From: Necropsobacter rosorum
GTDB lineage: Bacteria > Pseudomonadota > Gammaproteobacteria > Enterobacterales > Pasteurellaceae
Reading direction: 5' to 3'
Length of the DNA stretch: 64,000 nt
Assembly: GCA_000751835.1 (NCBI GenBank)
Contig: CCMQ01000005.1
Location: 62,001-126,000 of the forward strand
Shown here: one piece after another, positions 38,092-48,281 of the stretch
Layout: the number at the start of each line of letters is the position of its first letter
Position numbering within the stretch: the stretch's first letter is position 1
Program-made: the position numbers and the translations under genes
Notes under the pieces: model-generated
What the model was told of the DNA's origin: nothing
Database searches by the model: none
The model's input: only the letters and a program-made list of their open reading frames with translations

Positions 38092-38673
38092 ATGAAAAAA
38101 GCAGTAAAATTAACCGCACTTTCTTTAGCGTTAGCGTTCAGCACAGCGGCGATGGCCGAAGATAATATCGCATTTATCAATGTGGATTATTTATTTGCCA
38201 ACCACCCGGCGCGTAAAATCGAATTACAGAAATTAGATGATGAATTTAAAGCACCGGCGGAAAAACTGCAGGCGGTCGAAAAATCGTTACAGGAAAAGAA
38301 AGCCACCTTTGAGAAAGAAATCGACGGTAAAGTGAAGGCGTTGGAAAAAGACGCGCCTAAACTGCGTCAGGCGGATATCAAAAAACGTCAGGATGAAATT
38401 TCCAAATTAGCGGCGAAACGTGACGGCGAATTTAAAGCCTTAGTGGATGAACATCAGAAAAATGTCGCGAAATTCCGCGAAGACGGCCAGAAAAAAGAAA
38501 TGGCGATTCAGCAAAAATTGCTGAGCGACATTCAGACCGCAGCGACCGAAGTGGCGAAAGCGAAAAACTATACCGCCGTGCTTGATGAAAAAGCCGCGAT
38601 TTATACCGCCGACGGCAAAAATATCACCGAAGAGGTGTTAAAAGCCATTCCGGCACCGGCACAGGCTAAATAA
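38092..38673 (+). CDS. skp: Periplasmic chaperone Skp (OmpH)
   Basis: Trimeric periplasmic holdase that carries unfolded outer-membrane proteins to BamA. The 193-residue product has a signal peptide ending AMA before [13 protein letters not shown]. Long charged helices rich in K, E, A and Q follow, which form the tentacles, and then a short C-terminal beta part. An uptake signal at 38113-38121 lies inside the signal-peptide codons. It ends 2 bases before lpxD. Confidence 0.95.
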   Translation: MKKAVKLTALSLALAFSTAAMAEDNIAFINVDYLFANHPARKIELQKLDDEFKAPAEKLQAVEKSLQEKKATFEKEIDGKVKALEKDAPKLRQADIKKRQDEISKLAAKRDGEFKALVDEHQKNVAKFREDGQKKEMAIQQKLLSDIQTAATEVAKAKNYTAVLDEKAAIYTADGKNITEEVLKAIPAPAQAK

Positions 38674-38675
38674 TA

Positions 38676-39698
38676 ATGCGCGCATATTCTCTTAAGGAAT
38701 TGGCGGAACAAATCGGCGCTACCGTTCGCGGTAACGCCGATGTCGTTGTGGAAAGTATTGCGCCGCTGGATAAAGCGGGCGAAAGACAGCTGACGTTTAT
38801 TTCCAATGTGAAATTCCGCGAACTGTTATCTCAATCTCAGGCCGGCATTCTGATTGTCAGCGAAAGTGACGTCGAATTTTGTGCCGCGCACAGCAATCTG
38901 TTGATTGTCAAAGATCCTTATGTGGCATATGCCGTTTTAGCTCAATATATGGACACGACGCCGAAAGCGGCGACCGACATTGCGCCGAGCGCGGTGATTT
39001 CTTCCGCCGCCAGTTTAGGCAAAAATGTTTGCGTGGGCGCCAACAGCGTGATTGAAGCGGGCGTCGTGCTGGAAGACGATGTGATCATCGGGGCGGGGTG
39101 TTTTGTCGGTAAAAATGCCCGCATCGGCGGCGGCACACAGCTTTGGGCCAATGTCAGCGTTTATCATGAGGTGCAAATCGGACGGCATTGTCTGATTCAG
39201 TCCGGTGCGGTGATCGGCGCTGACGGTTTCGGTTATGCCAATGATCGCGGACGCTGGATTAAAATTCCGCAGACCGGCACGGTGATTATCGGCAATCATG
39301 TGGAGATCGGCGCCTGTACCTGTATCGATCGTGGCGCGCTGGACGCGACGGTGATCGAAGATAATGTGATCATCGACAATCTGTGTCAAATCGCGCATAA
39401 CGTGCATATCGGCACCGGTACGGCCGTTGCCGGCGGAGTGATTATGGCGGGCAGCCTGAAGGTCGGCCGCTATTGTCTGATTGGCGGCGCCAGCGTGCTC
39501 AACGGACATATGGAAATCTGCGACAAAGTCACCGTTACCGGCATGGGGATGGTGATGCGTCCGATTACCGAACCGGGGGTGTATTCTTCCGGCATTCCGT
39601 TGCAGCCGAATAAAGCGTGGCGTAAAACCGCGGCCTTAACGCTGGACATTGATAAAATGAATAAACGTCTGAAAGCGGTTGAGAAAAAACTGGGCTGA
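38676..39698 (+). CDS. lpxD: UDP-3-O-(3-hydroxyacyl)glucosamine N-acyltransferase
   Basis: Third step of lipid A synthesis: adds an amide-linked hydroxyacyl chain. The 340-residue product has the N-terminal uridine-binding domain ([19 protein letters not shown]) and a left-handed beta-helix of hexapeptide repeats. The helix holds the catalytic-histidine region [15 protein letters not shown]-terminal helix ends [11 protein letters not shown] strong terminator follows before fabZ. Confidence 0.98.
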   Translation: MRAYSLKELAEQIGATVRGNADVVVESIAPLDKAGERQLTFISNVKFRELLSQSQAGILIVSESDVEFCAAHSNLLIVKDPYVAYAVLAQYMDTTPKAATDIAPSAVISSAASLGKNVCVGANSVIEAGVVLEDDVIIGAGCFVGKNARIGGGTQLWANVSVYHEVQIGRHCLIQSGAVIGADGFGYANDRGRWIKIPQTGTVIIGNHVEIGACTCIDRGALDATVIEDNVIIDNLCQIAHNVHIGTGTAVAGGVIMAGSLKVGRYCLIGGASVLNGHMEICDKVTVTGMGMVMRPITEPGVYSSGIPLQPNKAWRKTAALTLDIDKMNKRLKAVEKKLG

Positions 39699-39700
39699 CT

Positions 39701-39734
39701 AAAAAACCTTCTTGTAACAGCAAGAAGGTTTTTT
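39701..39734 (+). terminator. Terminator of lpxD
   Basis: AAAAAACCTTCTTG and CAAGAAGGTTTTTT form a perfect 14-bp stem with a 6-base loop. The symmetric A and T ends could work in both directions. Confidence 0.88.
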
Positions 39735-39751
39735 GTTGTCGCGGCGATATT

Positions 39752-39780
39752 TTGTATTAATTTGTTAATTATCGTATAAT
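39752..39780 (+). promoter_or_regulatory. Sigma-70 promoter of fabZ-lpxA
   Basis: TTGTAT (39752-39757), 17 bases, TATAAT (39775-39780), just after the lpxD terminator and 49 bases before the fabZ start. Confidence 0.7.
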
Positions 39781-39829
39781 TCACCCGATTTACTCTCTCA
39801 TTATTTTTCTATTTAAGAAAGGTGTTATT

Positions 39830-40282
39830 GTGACAACTGAACATACTGCAGGCAGAATTATTGAAGCAAAAGAGATTATGACTTTGCTTCCGCATCGTTA
39901 TCCGTTCTTACTGGTTGACCGTGTTATGGATTTTGAAGAAGGGAAATGGCTTAAGGCAGTAAAAAATATAAGTGTGAACGAACCCTGTTTTACCGGCCAT
40001 TTTCCGGCCGAACCGATTTTACCCGGTGTGTTGATCCTTGAAGCGCTGGCGCAGGCAATGGGGATTCTGGCGTTCAAAACGCACGAGCTGAAAGGCGGAG
40101 AATTATTCTATTTTGCAGGTATTGATGAAGCGCGCTTTAAACGCCCGGTACTGCCGGGAGACCAAATGGAGTTGAATGTGACGGTGATTAAAGAACGTCG
40201 CGGGGTAACGGCATTTACCGGCGTGGCGACGGTAAACGGCGAGATCGCCTGTGAAGCAAAATTAATGTGTGCCCGCAGATAA
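39830..40282 (+). CDS. fabZ: (3R)-hydroxyacyl-ACP dehydratase FabZ
   Basis: Dehydrates hydroxyacyl-ACP in fatty-acid elongation; its substrate is shared with LpxA and LpxD. The 150-residue hot-dog-fold product has [14 protein letters not shown], the catalytic histidine in [15 protein letters not shown] and the glutamate in [10 protein letters not shown]. The start is GTG, with AGAAAGG upstream; no ATG fits. It starts a new transcript after the lpxD terminator and is 9 bases from lpxA. Confidence 0.97.
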   Translation: MTTEHTAGRIIEAKEIMTLLPHRYPFLLVDRVMDFEEGKWLKAVKNISVNEPCFTGHFPAEPILPGVLILEALAQAMGILAFKTHELKGGELFYFAGIDEARFKRPVLPGDQMELNVTVIKERRGVTAFTGVATVNGEIACEAKLMCARR

Positions 40283-40291
40283 GGAGCGAAA

Positions 40292-41080
40292 ATGATCCAC
40301 CCAAGTGCGAAAATTCATCCCACTTCAATTGTCGAGGACGGGGCTAAAATCGGTGAAAACGTGGTTATCGGACCTTTTTGTATTATCGGTTCGGAAGTTG
40401 AAATCGGTAAGGGAACCGTATTGCATTCACATGTCGTGGTAAAAGGCGTCACCCGAATCGGTGAAGACAATCAGATTTTTCAGTTTGCCAGCATCGGCGA
40501 AGTTAATCAGGATTTGAAATATCAGGGCGAACCGACCAAAACTTTGATCGGCAACCGTAACCGTATCCGTGAAAGTGTCACCATTCATCGCGGTACCGTA
40601 CAGGGCGGCGGCGTGACCCGGGTGGGAGATGACAACCTGTTTATGATCAACGCCCACATCGCCCATGACTGCCAAATCAAAAACCGCTGTATTCTGGCCA
40701 ATAACGCGACGCTGGCCGGCCATGTGGAACTGGATGATTTTGTTGTGGTCGGCGGCATGTCGGCGATTCACCAGTTTGTGATCATCGGCGCTCACGTTAT
40801 GCTGGGCGGCGGCTCTATGGTCAGTCAGGATGTGCCGCCTTATGTGATGGCGCAGGGCAACCATGCGCAGCCTTTCGGCGTGAATATCGAAGGATTGAAA
40901 CGCCGCGGTTTTGATAAACCGGCGCTGCATGCGATCCGCAACGTGTATAAACTGATTTACCGCAGCGGCAAAACCTTAGAAGAAGCGATGCCGCAAATCG
41001 AACAATATGCTCAGACTGAGGCATCGATCAGTTTCTTTCTGGATTTCTTCAAACGCTCGACGCGCGGTATTATCCGTTAA
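40292..41080 (+). CDS. lpxA: UDP-N-acetylglucosamine acyltransferase
   Basis: First, reversible step of lipid A synthesis; adds a hydroxyacyl chain to UDP-GlcNAc. The 262-residue product is made of hexapeptide repeats with the catalytic-histidine region [11 protein letters not shown], and ends in a helical part ([15 protein letters not shown]). E. coli LpxA is also 262. ATG follows AAGGAGCG. Confidence 0.98.
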   Translation: MIHPSAKIHPTSIVEDGAKIGENVVIGPFCIIGSEVEIGKGTVLHSHVVVKGVTRIGEDNQIFQFASIGEVNQDLKYQGEPTKTLIGNRNRIRESVTIHRGTVQGGGVTRVGDDNLFMINAHIAHDCQIKNRCILANNATLAGHVELDDFVVVGGMSAIHQFVIIGAHVMLGGGSMVSQDVPPYVMAQGNHAQPFGVNIEGLKRRGFDKPALHAIRNVYKLIYRSGKTLEEAMPQIEQYAQTEASISFFLDFFKRSTRGIIR

Positions 41081-41104
41081 GGATCACAAAACGTTTAATT
41101 TTTT

Positions 41105-41142
41105 AACCGCACTTTGGGAACATAAAGTGCGGTTATTTTTTA
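41105..41142 (+). terminator. Terminator of lpxA from paired uptake signals
   Basis: AACCGCACTTT (41105-41115) and AAAGTGCGGTT (41124-41134) pair over 11 bases with an 8-base loop, followed by a T run. Both arms contain a full uptake signal. lpxB starts 21 bases after the stem. Confidence 0.8.
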
Positions 41143-41154
41143 TGGAATTTACCC

Positions 41155-42321
41155 ATGCAAGCAATCACTAAGCAACCGCTTATCGCACTGGTCGCCGGCG
41201 AGGTATCCGGCGATATTCTCGGCGCCGGTTTGATCCGCAGTCTGAAAATCCGTTATCCGAACGCGCGTTTTATCGGGATCGCCGGTAAACACATGCAGGA
41301 AGAAGGCGCCGAAACGTTGGTGGATATGGACGAGATCGCGGTAATGGGGCTGGCGGAAGTGGTGAAACATTTGCCCCGTTTGCTGCAAATCCGCCGGCAG
41401 GTAATCGATACCATGCTGGCGCAGAAACCGGATATTTTTATCGGTATTGATGCGCCGGATTTTAATCTGGGTATCGAGTTAAAACTCAAAGCCGCCGGCA
41501 TCCGCACCGTGCATTATGTCAGCCCGTCGGTATGGGCATGGCGCCAGAAACGCATTCATAAAATTGCCAAAGCCACGGATCTGGTGCTGGCGTTTTTGCC
41601 CTTTGAAAAAGCCTTTTATGACCGTTTTAACGTGCCTTGCCGTTTTATCGGACATACCATGGCGGATGCGATTGCGCTGAAGCCGAATCGTGCCGAGGCC
41701 TGTCGGGTATTGGGTTTGGATCCGCAGCGGCGTTATGTTGCGCTGCTGCCCGGCAGCCGTCGCGCCGAAGTGGAATTTTTAAGCGAACCTTTTTTGCGTG
41801 CCGCACAATTGCTGCAGCAAAGTTATCCGGATGTCCATTTTTTAGTACCGCTGATTAATGATAAACGCCGTCAGCAGTTTGAGCAGATTAAAGCCCGCGT
41901 GGCGCCGGAGCTGGCGGTTATGCTGCTGGACGGCAACGCCCGTCAGGCGATGATAGCCGCCGAGGCGACCTTATTGGCGTCCGGCACGGCGGCGCTGGAA
42001 TGTATGCTGTGTAAATCACCGATGGTGGTGGGCTATCGCATGAAGCCGCTGACCTATTTTCTGGCAAAACGGCTGGTAAAAAGCCGGTATATTTCATTGC
42101 CGAATCTGCTGGCCGACGAAATGCTGGTGCCGGAGCTGATTCAGCAGGATTGCCGCGCGGAAAAACTGGCGGCGGCGCTGTCGCCTTATCTGGCGACAAC
42201 GGAAAGTGCGGTGCAAAACCGGCATCATTTAATTCAGCGTTTTACCGCGTTGCATCAATTAATTCAGTGCGATGCGGACAAACAGGCCGCACAGGCCGTC
42301 ATTGATTTGTTGGAGGCATAG
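41155..42321 (+). CDS. lpxB: Lipid-A-disaccharide synthase
   Basis: Glycosyltransferase that joins lipid X to UDP-diacylglucosamine to form the lipid A disaccharide. The 388-residue product has [17 protein letters not shown] at its start, then [20 protein letters not shown] and [10 protein letters not shown], all typical of family GT19. It ends 3 bases before rnhB; its last codons carry the GGAGG used by rnhB. The uptake-signal hairpin upstream may limit readthrough from lpxA. Confidence 0.98.
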   Translation: MQAITKQPLIALVAGEVSGDILGAGLIRSLKIRYPNARFIGIAGKHMQEEGAETLVDMDEIAVMGLAEVVKHLPRLLQIRRQVIDTMLAQKPDIFIGIDAPDFNLGIELKLKAAGIRTVHYVSPSVWAWRQKRIHKIAKATDLVLAFLPFEKAFYDRFNVPCRFIGHTMADAIALKPNRAEACRVLGLDPQRRYVALLPGSRRAEVEFLSEPFLRAAQLLQQSYPDVHFLVPLINDKRRQQFEQIKARVAPELAVMLLDGNARQAMIAAEATLLASGTAALECMLCKSPMVVGYRMKPLTYFLAKRLVKSRYISLPNLLADEMLVPELIQQDCRAEKLAAALSPYLATTESAVQNRHHLIQRFTALHQLIQCDADKQAAQAVIDLLEA

Positions 42322-42324
42322 CCG

Positions 42325-42918
42325 ATGAGCGCATTTATTTATCCTGATTATGAACTCATCGCCGGTGTGGATGAAGTGGGGCGCGGGCCGTTGGTCGGCG
42401 CTGTGGTGACCGCGGCGGTCATTTTAGATCCGCATAATCCGATTGAGGGCTTGGCCGACAGTAAAGCCTTATCGGAGAAAAAGCGTTTGCTGCTGGAGGC
42501 GGAAATCAAACAAAAAGCGCGGGCTTGGGCGCTGGGGCGTGCCGAGGCGGAAGAAATTGATCGCCTCAATATTCTGCATGCCACCATGCTTGCGATGCAA
42601 CGCGCGGTAAAACAGCTGAAAATTCAACCGCACTTTGTGCTGGTGGACGGCAACCGCACGCCGCAATTGGACATGCCGGCGCGGGCGGTGGTGAAAGGCG
42701 ACCGACTGGTGGCGGAAATCAGCGCCGCCTCAATTCTGGCCAAAGTGGCAAGAGATCGGGAAATGCAGGCGCTGGATCGCTTGTATCCGCAATATGCCTT
42801 TGCGCAGCATAAAGGTTATCCGACCAAACTGCATTTGCAAAAACTGGCGCAATTCGGCCCTTTGGCGCAGCACCGGCGCAGTTTTTCTCCTGTCAGAAAA
42901 CTGTTAGAACAAGTATAA
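42325..42918 (+). CDS. rnhB: Ribonuclease HII
   Basis: Removes ribonucleotides and RNA from RNA-DNA hybrids. The 197-residue product has the first acidic residues aspartate 16 and glutamate 17 in [13 protein letters not shown], a further aspartate in LVDGN, and [21 protein letters not shown]. Length agrees with E. coli RNase HII (198). It is the last gene of the lpxD-to-rnhB cluster. Confidence 0.97.
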   Translation: MSAFIYPDYELIAGVDEVGRGPLVGAVVTAAVILDPHNPIEGLADSKALSEKKRLLLEAEIKQKARAWALGRAEAEEIDRLNILHATMLAMQRAVKQLKIQPHFVLVDGNRTPQLDMPARAVVKGDRLVAEISAASILAKVARDREMQALDRLYPQYAFAQHKGYPTKLHLQKLAQFGPLAQHRRSFSPVRKLLEQV

Positions 42919-42959
42919 TCAAACACCGGATATAAGATTAAAGCAAAAAGGAGGTTAGG

Positions 42960-44828
42960 GTGGCGGAACTGTTTGCACATTGGCGGGAAACGATATTTTC
43001 AGATCCTCTGTTTTGGGTGGTTTCATTTCTTGTCGTTGCGATAGTTTTATTTGTACGCAATAAAATCCGCATGGATGTGATCGCCTTGCTGGTGATGCTG
43101 GCATTCAGTCTGAGCGGAATTCTCACCACGCAGGAAGTATTGGCGGGGTTCAGTGATCCGAATATTATTCTGATTGCGTTATTGTTTATTGTCGGTGAAG
43201 GGCTGGTGCGCACCGGGATTGCCTATCAGGTGAGCGAATGGCTGCTGAGAATGTCGAAAAACAGCGAAACCCGCGTGCTGATTTTATTGATGCTGGCGGT
43301 GGCCGGCCTCGGCGCCTTTATGAGTTCTACCGGTGTGGTGGCGATTTTTATTCCGGTGGTGCTGGTGATTTGCCAGAAAATGAATATTTCGGCGCGGCGT
43401 TTGATGATGCCGCTCAGTTTTGCCGGGCTTATCAGCGGCATGATGACGTTGATCGCCACGCCGCCCAATCTGGTGGTGAACGCCGAGTTAATCCGGGCTA
43501 CGGGCGAGCGTCTGAGTTTCTTTTCGTTTACGCCTATCGGTCTGGTGGTATTGATCATGGGCATCGTATATATGCTGATCGCGCGCAACTGGCTGGGTGG
43601 TGCGGAGGATGAACGCAATCAATCCGCCGGCCGGCGTTCCATTCGTGAACTGATTGATGAATATAATTTGCAGGCGCGGACGAAGCGCTTTGTGGTGCGC
43701 GCCGGTTCGGATTTTATCGGTCAGCCGCTGGAAGAATTGCATTTGCGTTCCAATTACGGGCTCAATGTGCTGGCGATTGAACGCTGGAAACGTTTCCGCC
43801 CGGTGTTTCTGCTGTCTTCCCTCGGTAAAGAAGAAGTCAAAGAAAAAGATATTTTATTAATCGACATCAGTAATCCGGAGCTGGATTTGGATGAATTCTG
43901 TCGTCAGCATAATTTGGAACCGGCGGAAATCCGCGGTTATGATTTCAGCCAGCAATCGAAATCCATGGGCATGGTTGAAGTTACGCCGATTCCCGACAGC
44001 GATTATTTAACCCGCAGCGTCGCGGAAGTGCGTTTTCGTTCCCGCTATGGCTTAAATGTGGTGGGCATTAAGCGCAATAACGAAATTTTAACCGGTAATT
44101 TAGTGGAAGAACCGCTGAAAGCCGGGGATTTGTTGCTGGTGATCGGCGCCTGGAAACTGATCCGCGATATGCGCAATAAGACGAAAAGTTTCTTTGTGCT
44201 GGATTACCCGGCGGAAATCGAGCGCGCGGTGCCGGCGCAAAGTCAGGCGCCGCACGCATTATTCTCGATTTTTGTGATGGTGGTGCTGATGGTCAGCGGC
44301 GTGGTGCCGAATGTGGTCGCCGCACTGATCGCCTGCCTGCTGCTGGCTAAATTCCGCTGTGTGGATGCCAAAAGCGCCTACGGTTCGATTCATTGGTCAA
44401 GTCTGATTCTGATTGTCGGGATGATGCCGTTTTCTATTGCCTTGCAGAAAACCGGCGGCATAGACTTGATTGTGGATTTTATGATCAATACCGTCGGCGA
44501 AATGGGTAAGCACTGGATTTTAATCAGCCTGTTTATTTTATCCGCCGTGATCGGATTGTTTATTTCGAATACCGCGACGGCGATTTTAATGGCGCCGATT
44601 GCCATCACCATGGCGCAGCATTTGAATCTGTCGCCGGTGCCTTTTGCGATGACCGTTGCGGTTGCCGCCTCCGCCGCCTTTATGACGCCGATTTCCTCAC
44701 CGGTCAATACCATGGTGTTGGGGCCGGCAAATTATAAATTCAGTGATTTTGTTAAGGTTGGCGTGCCGTTTACGATTTTAGTGATGCTGGTGACCATCTT
44801 CCTGGTGCCGGTGTTATTCCCGTTCTGA
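42960..44828 (+). CDS. SLC13-family transporter with two RCK_C (TrkA-C) domains
   Basis: Inner-membrane permease of the divalent-anion:Na+ symporter superfamily, similar in architecture to E. coli YfbS. The 622-residue product has six or so N-terminal helices (to about residue 215), two soluble TrkA-C/RCK_C domains (about residues 225-305 and 325-405), then five or six more helices. Hairpin motifs typical of the family are SSTGVVAIFIPVVLVI, LIATPPNLVVNAEL near the N half and FISNTATAILMAPIA, FMTPISSPVNTMVLGP near the C half. The start is GTG with a strong AAGGAGG. Substrate cannot be read from the sequence; sulfate and dicarboxylates are options. Confidence 0.85.
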   Translation: MAELFAHWRETIFSDPLFWVVSFLVVAIVLFVRNKIRMDVIALLVMLAFSLSGILTTQEVLAGFSDPNIILIALLFIVGEGLVRTGIAYQVSEWLLRMSKNSETRVLILLMLAVAGLGAFMSSTGVVAIFIPVVLVICQKMNISARRLMMPLSFAGLISGMMTLIATPPNLVVNAELIRATGERLSFFSFTPIGLVVLIMGIVYMLIARNWLGGAEDERNQSAGRRSIRELIDEYNLQARTKRFVVRAGSDFIGQPLEELHLRSNYGLNVLAIERWKRFRPVFLLSSLGKEEVKEKDILLIDISNPELDLDEFCRQHNLEPAEIRGYDFSQQSKSMGMVEVTPIPDSDYLTRSVAEVRFRSRYGLNVVGIKRNNEILTGNLVEEPLKAGDLLLVIGAWKLIRDMRNKTKSFFVLDYPAEIERAVPAQSQAPHALFSIFVMVVLMVSGVVPNVVAALIACLLLAKFRCVDAKSAYGSIHWSSLILIVGMMPFSIALQKTGGIDLIVDFMINTVGEMGKHWILISLFILSAVIGLFISNTATAILMAPIAITMAQHLNLSPVPFAMTVAVAASAAFMTPISSPVNTMVLGPANYKFSDFVKVGVPFTILVMLVTIFLVPVLFPF

Positions 44829-44904
44829 GAACGCGGCGTTTACGCAGAAAGATGGCAAATGAAAGGCTGAAAATCATGTTTAACGTTAAGAAATAAGGAA
44901 AAAA

Positions 44905-45483
44905 ATGACCGCACTTTTAAAAATCGGCTTGGTGTCCGTCTCTGATCGCGCCTCGCAAGGTGTTTATCAGGATCAAGGACTCCCGGCTCTGCAAACTTGG
45001 CTGGAACGGGCGCTGAGTGCGTCTTTTACGCTGGAAACCCGTTTGATCCCGGATGAACAGGAGATAATTGAACGGACGTTATGCGAGTTAGTGGATGTTC
45101 ATCACTGCCATCTGGTGCTGACGACCGGCGGCACAGGGCCTGCCAAACGGGATGTGACGCCGGATGCGACCTTAGCGGTGGCGGATCGGGAAATGCCGGG
45201 CTTTGGCGAACAGATGCGGCAGGTGAGTTTGCATTTTGTGCCGACCGCGATTTTATCCCGTCAGGTGGGCGTTATCCGTAAAAACAGCCTGATTCTGAAT
45301 CTGCCGGGACAACCGAAAGCGATTCAGGAAACGCTGGAAGGGGTGAAAGATGAGCAGGGCAACGTGCTGGTGCGCGGGATCTTCGCCGCGGTACCCTATT
45401 GCTTACAATTGATCGACGGCATTTATATTGACACCAACGCCGCGGTGATCGAAAGTTTCAGACCCAAATCCGCCCGACGTTAG
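44905..45483 (+). CDS. mog: Molybdopterin adenylyltransferase
   Basis: Activates molybdopterin by adenylation before molybdenum insertion. The 192-residue product shows IGLVSVSDRASQGVYQDQG, LTTGGTGPAKRDVTPDAT and LPGQPKAIQETLEG, the MogA signatures. Length matches E. coli MogA (195). Codons 2-4 overlap an uptake signal (44908-44916), so the signal helps encode the N-terminus. The cofactor is needed by enzymes such as DMSO reductase, the likely partner of the DmsD chaperone in this window. Confidence 0.95.
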   Translation: MTALLKIGLVSVSDRASQGVYQDQGLPALQTWLERALSASFTLETRLIPDEQEIIERTLCELVDVHHCHLVLTTGGTGPAKRDVTPDATLAVADREMPGFGEQMRQVSLHFVPTAILSRQVGVIRKNSLILNLPGQPKAIQETLEGVKDEQGNVLVRGIFAAVPYCLQLIDGIYIDTNAAVIESFRPKSARR

Positions 45484-45885
<402 letters not shown>

Positions 45886-45888
45886 ACG

Positions 45889-46956
45889 ATGGATAAGACG
45901 CATTCGACATTACTGAGGCTGCTGGTAGGGATTGCCGCGCTGGTGATTATTTTAGCCGGCGTAAAATCCGCCAGTGAAATTGCGGTTCCGTTTCTGCTGT
46001 CACTGTTTATCGCCATTATCTGTTCGCCGATTATCAATTTTATGACCGCGCGCAAGGTGCCGCACTGGCTGGCAATCGGCGCGTTATTTGTGATGATTCT
46101 GATCATCTTTTTCTTTCTGATCGGCTTAATTAACAGTACCGCGCAGGAATTTACCCGTTCCATACCGCAGTATAAGGATCTGTTATCGCAGCGTCTGGCG
46201 GATATCACCGCGCTGGCCGGGCGTTTTCATCTGTCTTTCGGCATTTCGCGCGAACAGGTGATGGAGCATTTTGATCCGAGCGTGCTGATGAATTTCGTCA
46301 GTAACTTTTTATTGAGTTTTTCCGGCGTAGTCACCAATGTTTTTGTGTTGTTTCTGGTGGTGGTGTTTATGCTGCTGGAAGCGCCGATGGCAAAACGCAA
46401 ACTGGCGTTAGTGTTCAGTGCAGAAAATCAGGATAATCAGCACAGTGTGTATATTGATCGGATTTTACAGGGCGTGATCACCTATTTGGGGGTGAAAACG
46501 CTGGTCAGTCTGGCCACCGGGCTGCTGGTTTTCGTGCTGCTGAAAATCACCGGCGTGCAATATGCCGTGCTGTGGGCGACGTTAAGTTTTTTACTCAACT
46601 ATATTCCGAATATCGGCTCGATTATCGCCGCGGTACCGATTATCCTGCAGGCCTTTCTGCTGAACGGTTTTGTCACGGGCTTTAGCGTAACCGCCGGGGT
46701 GATCGCCATCAATATGGTCATGGGCAACATGCTGGAGCCGAAAATGATGGGGCGTACACTGGGGTTGTCCACGCTGGTGGTGTTTTTGTCCCTGTTATTC
46801 TGGGGCTGGCTGCTCGGCACGGTCGGCATGTTTTTGTCCGTACCGCTAACCATGGTGCTGAAAATTGCGCTGGAAGCCAGTCCGGCAACGATCAAATATG
46901 CCTTATTGCTGGGCGATGTAAAACAGTTCTGCGCACAGGAAACGCCGGATAAATAA
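45889..46956 (+). CDS. AI-2E family transporter (TqsA/PerM-like, UPF0118)
   Basis: Inner-membrane protein of the AI-2 exporter family; members have been linked to AI-2 release, Na+/H+ exchange or other export, so the substrate is open. The 355-residue product has seven to eight hydrophobic segments, a central soluble part (about residues 90-140) and the conserved C-terminal [22 protein letters not shown] and [16 protein letters not shown]. It follows glnB by 3 bases and is probably co-transcribed. It ends at a long hairpin carrying two uptake signals. Confidence 0.85.
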   Translation: MDKTHSTLLRLLVGIAALVIILAGVKSASEIAVPFLLSLFIAIICSPIINFMTARKVPHWLAIGALFVMILIIFFFLIGLINSTAQEFTRSIPQYKDLLSQRLADITALAGRFHLSFGISREQVMEHFDPSVLMNFVSNFLLSFSGVVTNVFVLFLVVVFMLLEAPMAKRKLALVFSAENQDNQHSVYIDRILQGVITYLGVKTLVSLATGLLVFVLLKITGVQYAVLWATLSFLLNYIPNIGSIIAAVPIILQAFLLNGFVTGFSVTAGVIAINMVMGNMLEPKMMGRTLGLSTLVVFLSLLFWGWLLGTVGMFLSVPLTMVLKIALEASPATIKYALLLGDVKQFCAQETPDK

Positions 46957-46975
46957 GAAAAACGGACAAAAAAAT

Positions 46976-47032
46976 CACCGCACTTTTTGTGATTATTACG
47001 ATCGGGATCGCAAAAAAGTGCGGTGGTTTTTT
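46976..47032 (+). terminator. Long terminator hairpin with two uptake signals, overlapping a competence element
   Basis: Left arm 46976-46993 (CACCGCAC then TTTTTGTGAT) pairs with right arm 47007-47025 (ATCGCAAAAAA then GTGCGGTG) over about 18 pairs with one bulged A and one G-U. A loop of 13 bases and then GTTTTTT follow. Each arm holds one uptake signal (46977-46985, 47016-47024). It stops transcription from the AI-2E gene before rlmN. Confidence 0.8.
46994..47015 (+). promoter_or_regulatory. Competence regulatory element (CRP-S site) for rlmN-pilF2
   Basis: Left half TATTACGATCG, right half GGATCGCAAAA. The complement of the right half, TTTTGCGATCC, matches 8 of 11 left-half positions. 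It is 19/22 identical to the element upstream of comA (16466-16487). In H. influenzae the pair equivalent to rlmN-pilF2 (HI0365-HI0366) belongs to the Sxy/CRP competence regulon (from memory). A possible -10, TAGATT at 47063-47068, puts the site about 70 bases upstream of transcription start. Confidence 0.75.
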
Positions 47033-47138
47033 CTTTTGTTTTGTATCGCGGCGTAAAACTGCTAGATTAATTGGGGTGAAATCAGTACAATCGCTGCCTG
47101 TTTTTAGATTGCCGCAAGGTGTAATAACGAGGCACAGT

Positions 47139-48257
47139 ATGTCAGAAAAAATCAATTTAATGAATTTAACCCGCCGGCAAATGCGCGAGTTTTTTAAAGC
47201 GCTGGGCGAAAAACCATTCCGCGCCGATCAACTGGTGAAGTGGATTTACCATTTTGGTGAAGATAACTTCGATAATATGACTAATATCAACAAACCTCTG
47301 CGCGAGAAGCTGAAAGCGGTGGCGGAAATTCGCGCGCCGCAGGTGGCGGTGGAACAACGCTCGGCCGACGGCACGATTAAATGGGCGATGCAGGTAGGCG
47401 ATCAACAGGTGGAAACGGTGTATATTCCGGAGGCGGATCGCGCCACACTGTGTGTGTCCTCGCAGGTCGGCTGCGCGCTGGCCTGTACTTTCTGCTCTAC
47501 CGCACAACAGGGATTTAACCGCAACCTGACGGTCTCGGAAATTATCGGGCAGGTGTGGCGGGCATCGAAAATTATCGGTAATTTCGGCCTCACCGGTGTG
47601 CGTCCGATTACCAATGTGGTGATGATGGGCATGGGCGAACCGTTGCTGAATGTGGCGAATGTGGTGCCGGCGATGGAAATTATGCTGGACGATTTCGCTT
47701 ACGGGCTGTCGAAACGCCGCGTAACCTTATCCACCTCCGGTGTGGTGCCGGCACTGGATAAACTGCATGAGGCGATTGATGTGGCGCTGGCGATTTCGCT
47801 GCACGCGCCGAACGATGAACTGCGTAACGAGATCGTGCCGATTAATAAAAAATACAATATTAAAATGCTGATGGAATCGGTTAATCGTTATTTAAGCGTA
47901 TCCAATGCCAACCACGGCAAAGTCACTATCGAATATGTGATGCTGGATCATGTTAATGACGGTATCGAACATGCTCACCAACTGGCGTCGGTGCTGAAAA
48001 ATACGCCTTGTAAAATCAATCTGATTCCGTGGAATCCGTTCCCGCAGGCGCCTTATGCGAAAAGCTCCAATACGCGTATCGACCGTTTCCAGAAAACCCT
48101 GATGGAATATGGCTTTACCGTTATCGTGCGTAAAACCCGCGGGGATGATATTGACGCGGCGTGTGGCCAGTTGGCGGGAGAGGTGATTGACCGCACCAAA
48201 CGCACGGCACAGAAAAAACGTTTCGGTGCGTCGATTGACGCCGTTCAGGTGCAATAG
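47139..48257 (+). CDS. rlmN: Dual-specificity 23S rRNA/tRNA C2-adenine methyltransferase RlmN
   Basis: Radical-SAM enzyme that methylates C2 of A2503 in 23S rRNA and A37 in some tRNAs. The 372-residue product has the CxxxCxxC iron-sulfur motif in [27 protein letters not shown], and the conserved C-terminal cysteine in DIDAACGQL. The frame is open 50 codons upstream through the terminator region. ATG 47139, with CGAGG upstream, fits the family start. It heads the transcript with pilF2 and has a competence element upstream. Confidence 0.97.
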   Translation: MSEKINLMNLTRRQMREFFKALGEKPFRADQLVKWIYHFGEDNFDNMTNINKPLREKLKAVAEIRAPQVAVEQRSADGTIKWAMQVGDQQVETVYIPEADRATLCVSSQVGCALACTFCSTAQQGFNRNLTVSEIIGQVWRASKIIGNFGLTGVRPITNVVMMGMGEPLLNVANVVPAMEIMLDDFAYGLSKRRVTLSTSGVVPALDKLHEAIDVALAISLHAPNDELRNEIVPINKKYNIKMLMESVNRYLSVSNANHGKVTIEYVMLDHVNDGIEHAHQLASVLKNTPCKINLIPWNPFPQAPYAKSSNTRIDRFQKTLMEYGFTVIVRKTRGDDIDAACGQLAGEVIDRTKRTAQKKRFGASIDAVQVQ

Positions 48258-48281
48258 CGTTGACGGCAAAAGGAGAGGAAC

